A DNA stretch of 6,487 bases from Limisphaerales bacterium. Its GTDB lineage: Bacteria > Verrucomicrobiota > Verrucomicrobiae > Limisphaerales > UBA11358. The position numbers were made by a program, and so were the translations under genes. Positions 1 through 5,922 of the stretch are shown piece by piece (position 1 is the stretch's first letter; the number at the start of each line of letters is the position of its first letter). The notes under the pieces are model-generated. The model made no database searches. It saw only the letters and a list, made by a program, of their open reading frames with translations, and was not told where the DNA came from. The DNA lies in the NCBI GenBank assembly GCA_003152145.1, contig PLZL01000305.1, positions 2,716 to 9,202 of the forward strand, read 5' to 3'.

Positions 1-329
1 ACGCCATGCAATCCGAATTTGTCACCGCCGCCCGTGCCAAGGGCATGGGCGAAAACGCGCTTCTCCTCAAACACGCCGTCCGCATGGCCATCTTGCCGGT
101 CGTTTCCTATTCCGGCCCGATGCTCGCTGACCTGCTTACCGGCTCCTTCGTCATCGAAAACATCTTCCAGATCCCCGGCATCGGCGTGTTCTTCATCAAC
201 AGCTCCTTGAACGCGGATTACATGATGACGGTTGACCTGGCCTTGCTCTACGCGGTGTTGCTCATCGCGCTGAACCTCGTTGTGGATTTCGCCTACACCT
301 TGCTCGACCCGCGCGTGAAATATGAATGA
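1..329 (+). CDS. DppB/OppB-type ABC transporter permease, 3' end only
   Basis: This is the C-terminal part of an integral-membrane permease of a peptide-type (binding-protein-dependent) ABC importer. The reading frame is open from the window's left edge, so the ATG at 6 is an internal methionine and the gene starts outside the window. Near the left edge is the cytoplasmic EAA loop that docks on the ATPase (EFVTAARAKGMGENALLLKH, then VRMAILPV). It is followed by a membrane segment, the typical 'SFVIENIFQIPGIGVFFINS' region, a last membrane helix (LALLYAVLLIALNLVVDFAY) and the family-typical ending 'LLDPRVKYE'. The stop at 327-329 overlaps the start of the next permease gene by 8 bases (ATGAATGA), which implies a shared transcript and coupled translation. 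Family assignment is firm; the substrate (di- or oligopeptide, nickel, other) cannot be read from this fragment. Confidence 0.93.
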   Translation, partial: AMQSEFVTAARAKGMGENALLLKHAVRMAILPVVSYSGPMLADLLTGSFVIENIFQIPGIGVFFINSSLNADYMMTVDLALLYAVLLIALNLVVDFAYTLLDPRVKYE

Positions 330-1335
330 CGAGAAAGTTGATGGTTCAAAGTTGATGGTTGGGAGCCAAAGCGTGGACGTGTTGGCTTCCATCGCTCAAC
401 CATCAACTATCAGCCCTCAACTTCTTGCCTGGCGGCGCTTCAGGCGCAATCGCCCCGCCGTTTGCGCCGCGTGGTTCCTCGGTTTTCTGCTCCTCGCCAT
501 CATCGCGTGGCCGGTTATTTTGAGAATGGCCGGCGCAACCTTCGCCCAACTCCACAACCCCGGCCATCTCTCTGATGCCCAGTTCGCGCCGCCGGGCGCG
601 CAACACTGGTTCGGCACCGACTTGCATGGGCGCGACCTCTTCTCCCGCGTCCTGTTCGGCGCGCAAATATCGCTGCTCGTCGGCGTCGTCGGCGCGGGCG
701 TGAGCCTCGTCATTGGGGTGTTGTGGGGCGCGGTGGCCGGCTACGTCGGCGGGCGAGTGGACGCCATTTTGATGCGCATCGTGGACGTGCTTTACTCGCT
801 GCCCTCCATCATCTTCGTCATCGTGCTGATAACGACGCTGGGCGAACTGCTCAAGCAATCGCATCTCATCCAAAACTCTCCCGCACTGGCGGGCGGACTG
901 CGCGTGACGCTGCTGTTCGTCGGCCTCGGCGCGGTGTCGTGGCTGACGATGGCGCGCATTGTGCGGGGACAGGTGCTTTCGCTGCGGACGCGCGCCTTTG
1001 TGGAGGCGAGCCGCGCGTTGGGCGGCGGGCCGGTGCGGATTCTGGCGCGGCACATCATCCCGAACATCTTCGGCGTCGTCATCACTTACCTCGCGCTGAC
1101 GATGCCGGCCATCATCCTTTACGAATCCTTTTTGAGCTACCTTGGCCTCGGTGTCCAGCCGCCGATGGCGAGCTGGGGCACGCTCATCTCTGACGGCGTC
1201 TCGAATATCAACCCCATCCGCATCTACTGGTGGCTGATTGCCTTCCCCGGCGGCGTGCTGGTGGCGACGCTGCTCGCGCTGAATTTTCTCGGCGACGGCC
1301 TGCGCGACGCGTGGGATGTCAAAGGCCGGAATTGA
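322..1335 (+). CDS. DppC/OppC-type ABC transporter permease
   Basis: This 337-residue protein is the second permease of the importer, partner of the DppB-like protein upstream. The family's N-terminal signature appears as WRRFRRNRPAV (about 37-47), then a first membrane helix (about 48-68), the periplasmic motif FGTDLHGRDLFSR (97-109), further helices, the EAA loop EASRALGGGPVRILARH (228-244) followed by IIPN, and the conserved SFLSYLGLGVQPPMASWG stretch near the C-terminus. It ends normally with NFLGDGLRDAWDVKGRN. The ATG at 322 lies inside the end of the upstream gene; no strong ribosome-binding site is visible, so translational coupling is likely. Two oddities: residues about 5-31 are encoded by a palindromic repeat and have no counterpart that I know in the family, and the segment at about 174-194 makes a longer loop than usual. 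No ATPase or solute-binding-protein gene follows, so those lie upstream of the window or elsewhere. Confidence 0.93.
   Translation: MNDEKVDGSKLMVGSQSVDVLASIAQPSTISPQLLAWRRFRRNRPAVCAAWFLGFLLLAIIAWPVILRMAGATFAQLHNPGHLSDAQFAPPGAQHWFGTDLHGRDLFSRVLFGAQISLLVGVVGAGVSLVIGVLWGAVAGYVGGRVDAILMRIVDVLYSLPSIIFVIVLITTLGELLKQSHLIQNSPALAGGLRVTLLFVGLGAVSWLTMARIVRGQVLSLRTRAFVEASRALGGGPVRILARHIIPNIFGVVITYLALTMPAIILYESFLSYLGLGVQPPMASWGTLISDGVSNINPIRIYWWLIAFPGGVLVATLLALNFLGDGLRDAWDVKGRN
334..416 (+). repeat. Palindromic GTTGATGGTT-type repeat inside the oppC-like start
   Basis: Two direct copies of AAAGTTGATGGTT lie at 334-346 and 348-360, a 14-base period. An inverted copy AACCATCAACT lies at 398-408. Positions 350-363 can pair with 395-408 (14 pairs, one of them G-T), and GCCAA at 365-369 can pair with TTGGC at 382-386, giving a long imperfect hairpin. 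A degenerate further copy (CCTCAACTT) starts at about 415. The repeat falls after the first few codons of the permease gene and is translated as the low-complexity peptide KVDGSKLMVGSQ and onward, keeping the frame. The repeats are directly visible; that they belong to a genome-wide interspersed family is inferred from memory of similar phrases in verrucomicrobial genomes. Confidence 0.8.
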
Positions 1336-1671
1336 AAGATTCCACCGGTTATTGCAGTCACTGAGAATCCGCGCCGGTGTTTGGGCTGTGAAATAACCTG
1401 ACTGCGCTGACTGGCACGATTACGCATTCGGTTTGGCGCGGAAGCATTATTTGCAAAAACTGGACATTTTTTTGAACTCTGATTCCAATTGAGACCAGCC
1501 GTTAGCCTTGCCTGTAAACGTGGATCCGCTCATCCTTCAACGTGGCGGGGGCTGTGCCAAGCAGAATCGCCAGAATGATTGGCATCCCGGCGATGTGTTC
1601 CTAATCTTATCCGGCCTGTGGATAACATGCGCTTGCGCCCGCACGGTTTCCAGCCTATTATCCTTTTCGAA
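1336..1671. other. Non-coding region after the permease operon
   Basis: I see no convincing gene in these 336 bases. CACCGG at 1343-1348 and CCGGTG at 1374-1379 could pair, but the loop is 25 bases and no T-run follows, so it is a poor terminator. A run of seven T at 1467-1473 has no good stem before it. A possible sigma-70-like promoter for the next gene is TTGGCA at 1579-1584, a 17-base spacer and TAATCT at 1602-1607. The -10 match is weak, so I do not list it as a separate site. Confidence 0.5.
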
Positions 1672-2115
1672 ATGGAGTCCGATCATGTCACTAAAGCGGG
1701 AGAATCGTCCGGCACGGCGGCTCAAGGCCAGTCGAAGCCACCGCACCGCATTCTCCTGGTTGATGATGATCCTGACATCCGCAGTCTCAACGCTGATGTG
1801 CTGGTTCGCGCCGGCTACCACGTTGACACCGCCGAAAATGGCGTCGCTGGTTGGAAGGCGCTTCAGGCCAACCGCTACGACGCCTTGATCACCGACAACA
1901 CCATGCCGGGGGTGACGGGCTTGGATCTGATCAAGCAGCTTCGTTCCGCAGACATGACACTGTCGGTCATCCTGGCGTCGGGAACAGTGCCGGCGGAGGA
2001 GTTGAACCGGTGCCCGTGGCTGGAAGTTAGCGCTCTGCTGCCGAAACCATACAGCATCGCCGAGTTGTTGAGAACAGTGGATCAGGTTCTGAGCACGGCC
2101 GACGGCATCCGCTAG
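1672..2115 (+). CDS. Stand-alone response-regulator receiver protein (CheY-like)
   Basis: The protein is a single phosphoacceptor receiver domain of a two-component system, expected to be phosphorylated by a histidine kinase in the cytoplasm. From the ATG at 1672 it has 147 residues. After about 25 polar residues comes RILLVDDDPD with the acidic pocket (D31-D33), then the phosphorylated aspartate D75 in LITDNTMPG, the switch Ser in ILASGT (S103), and the invariant lysine K125 in LLPKPYS. The chain ends about 20 residues after this lysine, so there is no DNA-binding or enzymatic output domain. The frame is open back to an ATG at 1579, with another ATG at 1627. I chose 1672 because the extra upstream residues look non-coding; no start has a clear ribosome-binding site, so the start is uncertain. 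No kinase gene is adjacent, so its partner is unknown. It is convergent with the next gene, 62 bases away. Confidence 0.88.
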   Translation: MESDHVTKAGESSGTAAQGQSKPPHRILLVDDDPDIRSLNADVLVRAGYHVDTAENGVAGWKALQANRYDALITDNTMPGVTGLDLIKQLRSADMTLSVILASGTVPAEELNRCPWLEVSALLPKPYSIAELLRTVDQVLSTADGIR

Positions 2116-2177
2116 CCGATCAACCCGCCGCCAATTGGATAAATGTTACAAAACCTGGTTTCATCCCATTCAGAAAA

Positions 2178-2942
2178 TCATTGGGCGGCGTAGGCCACTA
2201 CGACGCCGGCGGTGGCTGTTTGCAGGGACTTGGGTGGCAGGAGTTGGAGTGTTTCGTCCACCCGCCAATGTGTGGAATCGGACTTGTCAAATGATCCCAG
2301 GAGCAAAAAGCGGTCGGCGTCTTTCGCTCCGCGAAACTGGCGCGTCGCGTTGTTGAAAATGATGTAATCCGTTGGACCGTGGAAAATGCTGTTCATGTCA
2401 ATCAACGCGCCCGGCGAGACAGTCCCGTAGATGACAAGCCGGTTCTTGGGATTAAGCGGGTTGGGACACACAAAGATCGCCCCCACGTCGCGTCCCTTGC
2501 ATTTCTTGTTGCCCACGATGATGCCGTCATCCTCGAAGACAAGGGGCAATTGGTCGCGCACCCGTTGGAAGAAACTATGATTTTGCGGCGATCCGTAGAT
2601 GTAAATCGTCCGGGTCTGAATGTCCTGCTCGGTCAGCTCGCGGTCGCTCTTAATGCTGCGGCCGGGACCAATATTCTTGGCAAACATTTTCATGATACCC
2701 TCCAGGTAACGATGAGTTGTTTCATCCCCGTCCGGATAGGTGTAGATGGCGTTGGGAATTTCATGGGCATTGTTGATTCCTTCGCTGAAAATTCCGGGCG
2801 GCTGTCCGGCTTTCGCCATGGTTTCCACTGGACGATTGGCATTCCCGCGCCCGACGGTTTTGATCACGATTGTGGTGGTGCCGGAAGCCACAATGATAGT
2901 GGCGACGGCAACGGCTGTGGTTTTTGCTTTTGTCCATGCCAT
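2178..2942 (-). CDS. Membrane-anchored protein of unknown function (MAWTKAK type)
   Basis: I cannot assign a function. The 254-residue protein starts MAWTKAKTTAVAV and has one N-terminal hydrophobic segment (about 8-30), so it is probably anchored in the inner membrane with the rest outside the cytoplasm. A linker (about 31-60) precedes a globular region (about 61-235) with IYIYGSPQNHSFFQRV, then VGAIFVCPNPLNPKNRLVIYG and TDYIIFNN. That stretch resembles the C-terminal portion of some planctomycete and verrucomicrobial peptidase/esterase-like proteins, but no GxSxG nucleophile motif is present, so I do not call it a hydrolase. The ATG at 2942 is chosen because AAGGAG lies 11 bases upstream on the minus strand. 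A GTG at 3026 would add 28 in-frame residues (EWTAVAMAKGAAASG and onward) that look like the tail of an ECF sigma factor and follow directly after a stop codon. It is convergent with the receiver gene. Confidence 0.7.
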   Translation of the reverse strand: MAWTKAKTTAVAVATIIVASGTTTIVIKTVGRGNANRPVETMAKAGQPPGIFSEGINNAHEIPNAIYTYPDGDETTHRYLEGIMKMFAKNIGPGRSIKSDRELTEQDIQTRTIYIYGSPQNHSFFQRVRDQLPLVFEDDGIIVGNKKCKGRDVGAIFVCPNPLNPKNRLVIYGTVSPGALIDMNSIFHGPTDYIIFNNATRQFRGAKDADRFLLLGSFDKSDSTHWRVDETLQLLPPKSLQTATAGVVVAYAAQ

Positions 2943-3122
2943 AATTTTCAATGCTCCTTGGATGAGGGTTAAGGTTGAACCGCTGGCCGCCGCGCCTTTC
3001 GCCATCGCCACGGCGGTCCACTCCACCGCTCATGCCGCAGACGATGCGCTGACGCTTTTGCGAATTCACAGAAGGACCTTATACGATGCGCGGGCGGCGT
3101 GTAAAATGGTTTGCGAAGTGCG
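2943..3122 (-). pseudogene. Probable relic of an ECF sigma factor C-terminal end
   Basis: Reading the minus strand upstream of the membrane protein in the same frame gives ARASYKVLL, a stop (3066-3068), IRKSVSASSAA, a stop (3030-3032), then AVEWTAVAMAKGAAASG running straight into STLTLIQGALKIMAWTK. As I remember them, extended ECF sigma factors of Verrucomicrobia end in a comparable order: an arginine/lysine-rich helix end, a 'RRGVS-SAA' stretch, 'TAVAMAKGAAASGSTLTLIKGALK', then MAWTKAK and a membrane helix. The two internal stops, a third at 3123-3125, and the missing sigma-2 and sigma-4 domains indicate decay. The stops and the open tail are seen directly; the homology is from memory. Confidence 0.42.
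2954..2959 (-). promoter_or_regulatory. Shine-Dalgarno sequence for the membrane-anchored protein
   Basis: On the minus strand AAGGAG precedes the ATG at 2942-2940 with an 11-base spacer. It lies within codons for the in-frame 'IQGALKI' stretch, so in an intact fused gene it would be an internal re-initiation site. It is the main reason to prefer this start over the upstream GTG. Confidence 0.5.
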
Positions 3123-3271
3123 TTAAAGGAAAATGCTACTGCGCTTTCTCCACAAGCGGCATCTCGATGGGTCGGTTTGCTGAAATCACCATCACATTGA
3201 TTTTCCAATTTCCACGCGCTTGCTATTCGGCTACACTCTGGGATTCCGTGAGGATCCAACAGAAAAAATCC

Positions 3272-5674
3272 ATGAAATATTCAACGCGCCGATTTTCGCC
3301 TAGATTGGCCATGACCGGCTACATTCTTCTGTCCGGTCTTTTGACAGTGTTCGCTTCGGTATCCGGTGATGAGCACTGGGACAAACAATTTGGTCCTGTC
3401 GGCACCAGTGATCAACTTTACGCGACCGCAGCGGTTGGCGGAAAGGTTTACGTGGGAGGCTTGTTGACAGCCGCTGGCAATACCAAGGCCAATTTTGTGG
3501 CCGGCTATGATGGAACGAATTGGTTTGCGCTCAATAACGGCGTCAGCGGCGGCTTTAATACAACCTACATCTTTGGTCTGGCTGGCGATGGAACCAATCT
3601 TTATGCGGGCGGCTGGTTCACCAACGCCGACAATTCTGGCGCGAGCTATCTCGCCCGATGGGATGGAATTAGCTGGTGGCCGTTGGCTGGAGGCAATCCG
3701 AACAGCATTGTCGAAACCATTAAAATCATCGGCACAAATTTTTTTGTTGGCGGAGTGTTCACGACCAATGGCGGAGTGCAGGTCAATGCCATAGCGCGAT
3801 GGGATGGTTCAAGTTGGAAGGCGTTCGGTGCCGGCATTACCGGAGGGTTCATCCCAGTTGTGCTGGCAATCGAATACGATGGCACAAATTTATATGTCGG
3901 CGGCACATTCACACAGGCCGGCGGCCTGAATGCCACGAACATCGCGCGCTGGAATGGCACCACATGGTCGGCGATGGGCAACAGGTTTGCGGGTTCCGTC
4001 TCTGCTCTCGTTAGATATGGTGGTTATCTTTATGCCGGCGGCAGTTTCACCAACGCCAGCTTGGCAATCACCAATCTCGCAAAGTGGGACGGCAGCGTCT
4101 GGTCAGCGGTCGGAACCGGAGCAAACGGAACAGTGCGCGATTTACTTTCGGATGGCACCAATTTGTATGCCGGCGGTGATTTCACCCAGATCAACGGTGT
4201 TGCAGCCAACCGGATCGCGAAATGGAACGGACTCAACTGGTCGTCACTAGGCGCGGGTGTGCAAGGCTTTGGGGCGGGAGCCAGCCCGGGAGTTTACAAA
4301 ATGGCGTTTGATACCAGCGGCCGACTGTTTGCCGCCGGAAATTTTAATCAGGTCAACGGCGTGGGCGTCAGTCACGTCGCTGGCTGGGATGGCACCAACT
4401 GGTTCGCGCTGGGCGGCACGACCAGTAAGGGAATGACGCATTTCTTAGGTCAAGTCCAAGGTCTTTTCTCCGACGGCACCAATCTTTATGCCGGGGGAAC
4501 CTTTACCGAGGGAGGCAACGCGGTTGTCAACGGACTGGCGCGATGGAACGGGACGAATTGGTCTGCGTTGGGCAACGTCGTGAACGGCCAACTCCCTGCA
4601 GCAGTAGCACGAACTTTTACAATCGGCGGAGGTTACTTGTTTGCCGGTGGCAGTTTCACGAACGTCGGCGGCACCGCAGCCGGCATGATCGCTCAATGGA
4701 ATGGCAGCAACTGGTATAATGTCGGTAATGCGGACTCACAGGTTCGTGCTCTGGCCTATGATGGCAACTTCATCTGGGCGGGCGGCATTTTCACGAACAT
4801 AGGCGGCGTGTATGCTCCCGGCGTAGCTGTGTTATGGATTGGCACAGGCTGGTTCTCTGTGGGTTCCACAGGTGGCGGAGGGCAATGGGTCAACGCGATA
4901 ACATGGGATGGAACCTATCTTTACGTGGGCGGCAACTTTACTTCCATTGGCGGCGTCAGCGCGACCAACATCGCCCGCTTTAACTGGAGCACCTGGAGTC
5001 CGATCGGCAATGGCGTCAATGGCACGGTGGGTGCAATCGCTGTGACCAACGGCGTGGTGTATGTCGGCGGCAGTTTCACTAGCGCGAGCGGCATCTCCGC
5101 CAACCGCATTGCCAAATGGAACGGACGCAGTTGGTCCGCCCTTGGCAGCGGCTTGACTGGCAGCAGTTCCTCAGCATCCGTGTCCGCCATCGTGATCAAT
5201 GGAAACAACATCTATGCGGCTGGCAGTTTTACCAATGCCGGTGGGGTTTATGCGCCCGGAATCGCCGAGTGGAATGGCACCAGTTGGTCCGCGTTGGGCA
5301 GCGGATTTTATTTCAGCGTGTTCGGCGGAGCCGGTTCGGGCCTTGCCTTGGCGACCATGGGCAATGATATGTTTGTGGGAGGCAGCTTCACTTCTGCCGG
5401 AGACAAACCGTCCATGTTCATTGCGCGTTGGAATGACCAGATGAACTTCTATCCTCCTCCACATCCCTTGCTCCCGCGCCAAACGTGGCTAACGAACCAC
5501 CAGTTTCAATTCCGTCTCACCGGCACCAGCGGCGAGAGCTACATCCTGCAAGGCTCGACAAATCTGAATACTTGGACACCTTTGCTCACTAATACTGCCA
5601 CGCTCTACGATTTCACCGATCCATCTGCGGCGAACTATTCATCTCGATTTTATCGTGCCGTTCTAGGACCGTGA
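3272..5674 (+). CDS. Secreted 14-repeat beta-propeller-like protein
   Basis: No enzymatic function is recognisable; this looks like a large exported structural or binding protein. From the ATG at 3272 it has 800 residues. The N-terminus MKYSTRRFSPR, a hydrophobic stretch (about 14-31) and a small-residue end (FASVSG) form a signal peptide. Residues 36-727 hold 14 units of about 49 residues with the pattern LYAGGSFTNAGG...NIARWNGTSWSALGSG. Residues about 738-800 are a verrucomicrobial-type C-terminal domain (FQFRLTGTSGESYILQG, STNLNTWTPLL, SRFYRAVLGP), common on exported proteins of that phylum as I recall. The frame is open back to 3086, but the extra 62 residues would bury the signal peptide, so 3272 is preferred; AGGA at 3251-3254 is too far away to be a good ribosome-binding site. 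It is divergent from the membrane-protein gene, with the sigma relic between them. Surface attachment or polysaccharide binding is only a guess. Confidence 0.9.
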   Translation: MKYSTRRFSPRLAMTGYILLSGLLTVFASVSGDEHWDKQFGPVGTSDQLYATAAVGGKVYVGGLLTAAGNTKANFVAGYDGTNWFALNNGVSGGFNTTYIFGLAGDGTNLYAGGWFTNADNSGASYLARWDGISWWPLAGGNPNSIVETIKIIGTNFFVGGVFTTNGGVQVNAIARWDGSSWKAFGAGITGGFIPVVLAIEYDGTNLYVGGTFTQAGGLNATNIARWNGTTWSAMGNRFAGSVSALVRYGGYLYAGGSFTNASLAITNLAKWDGSVWSAVGTGANGTVRDLLSDGTNLYAGGDFTQINGVAANRIAKWNGLNWSSLGAGVQGFGAGASPGVYKMAFDTSGRLFAAGNFNQVNGVGVSHVAGWDGTNWFALGGTTSKGMTHFLGQVQGLFSDGTNLYAGGTFTEGGNAVVNGLARWNGTNWSALGNVVNGQLPAAVARTFTIGGGYLFAGGSFTNVGGTAAGMIAQWNGSNWYNVGNADSQVRALAYDGNFIWAGGIFTNIGGVYAPGVAVLWIGTGWFSVGSTGGGGQWVNAITWDGTYLYVGGNFTSIGGVSATNIARFNWSTWSPIGNGVNGTVGAIAVTNGVVYVGGSFTSASGISANRIAKWNGRSWSALGSGLTGSSSSASVSAIVINGNNIYAAGSFTNAGGVYAPGIAEWNGTSWSALGSGFYFSVFGGAGSGLALATMGNDMFVGGSFTSAGDKPSMFIARWNDQMNFYPPPHPLLPRQTWLTNHQFQFRLTGTSGESYILQGSTNLNTWTPLLTNTATLYDFTDPSAANYSSRFYRAVLGP
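3377..5452 (+). repeat. Array of 14 protein repeats, about 49 codons each
   Basis: Fourteen copies of a V/A-G/A-G-x-F-T core begin at residues 61, 112, 159, 209, 255, 300, 354, 407, 458, 503, 552, 598, 649 and 702 of the protein starting at 3272. Spacing is 45 to 54 residues. Each of the first 13 is followed by a W-N/D-G-x-x-W-x-x-[LVIFM]-G-like strand; the last stops at ARWNDQMNFY. The DNA copies are diverged, so the array is old or under protein-level selection, not a recent tandem duplication. Repeats 7 and 13 have AAG instead of VGG/AGG, and repeat 10 has lost the NG of the WNG motif (LWIGTGW). Confidence 0.88.
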
Positions 5675-5741
5675 TGACTTCCAGCCGTTTGTCTTGCCGC
5701 CACCGTTGAATGGTCAGCATATTGGCACTCGCTATACATGC

Positions 5742-5787
5742 ACGCCGGATGGAAAATAAGACAAAGAATTTTCAAAAAATCCGGCGT
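5742..5787. repeat. Nested inverted repeat (hairpin)
   Basis: ACGCCGGAT at 5742-5750 pairs perfectly with ATCCGGCGT at 5779-5787. Inside it GAAAAT at 5752-5757 pairs with ATTTTC at 5768-5773, leaving a 10-base apical loop. There is no T-run on either side, so it does not look like an intrinsic terminator. It may protect the 3' end of the repeat-protein mRNA or act in rho-dependent ending; this is inference. Confidence 0.6.
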
Positions 5788-5885
5788 TCGCAGGGAGCAG
5801 GGGAGGTGTCGAAATATTGCATCCACGAATTACGCGGATAATGCAGATTCCATTTGCCGCAAGAAGACAAAAAGACGCATGGCTT

Positions 5886-5916
5886 TTCGCCTTCAGCCTT
5901 CAGCATTTGGCCTTCT
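5886..5916. repeat. GCCTTCA-type short repeat fragment
   Basis: Two tandem heptamers GCCTTCA (5889-5902) are followed by GCATTTG and another GCCTTC. In another frame this reads as 'LQPSAFGL', a phrase I associate with spurious ORFs over interspersed repeats in verrucomicrobial genomes. It lies just beyond the 3' end of the CII-like gene. The tandem is visible; family membership is from memory. Confidence 0.5.
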
Positions 5917-5922
5917 CCCCAC

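Larger units (their letters stand above)
5675..5922. other. Non-coding region between two convergent genes
   Basis: These 248 bases lie between the stops of the repeat protein and the CII-like protein. I see no gene. They hold a nested hairpin (5742-5787), a fragment at about 5823-5850 (CACGAATTACGCGGATAATG and onward) that resembles another phrase-like repeat, and a GCCTTCA repeat near 5889-5902. No hairpin with a following T-run is present for either gene, so how the two transcripts end is unclear. Confidence 0.6.

Noticed and set aside
403..1053. Long minus-strand ORF (216 codons) opposite the DppC-like gene
   Set aside because: Its translation is rich in R, A, H, Q and D with no domain pattern, as expected for the antisense of a GC-rich membrane-protein gene; the plus strand has a full family match.
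1343..1379. CACCGG...CCGGTG as a terminator of the permease operon
   Set aside because: A stem of only six pairs, a 25-base loop and no following T-run.
1495..1512. CCAGCCGTTAGCCTTGCC resembling 5681-5698 (16 of 18 bases) as a dispersed repeat
   Set aside because: A match of this quality is about what chance gives somewhere within 6.5 kb, and the flanks do not align.
2379..2972. Plus-strand ORF (197 codons) opposite the membrane-anchored protein
   Set aside because: There is no recognisable motif or ribosome-binding site, and the minus strand has a membrane segment, a coherent domain and a Shine-Dalgarno sequence.
2943..3026. GTG start at 3026 for the minus-strand membrane protein
   Set aside because: It follows an in-frame stop by one codon, has no convincing ribosome-binding site, and the added residues look like a sigma-factor remnant. 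It is not fully excluded.
3232..3237. TACACT with TTTCCA 17 bases upstream (3209-3214) as a promoter for the repeat protein
   Set aside because: The spacing is right, but both hexamers are only partial matches and promoter consensus in this phylum is uncertain.
3086..3271. A 62-residue N-terminal extension of the repeat protein
   Set aside because: It would place cysteine- and lysine-rich sequence before a clear signal peptide and overlaps the sigma relic; the ATG at 3272 fits export better.
3377..5452. The regular repeats as a CRISPR or satellite array
   Set aside because: The periodicity is at protein level within one open frame; the DNA copies differ and there are no constant repeats with variable spacers.
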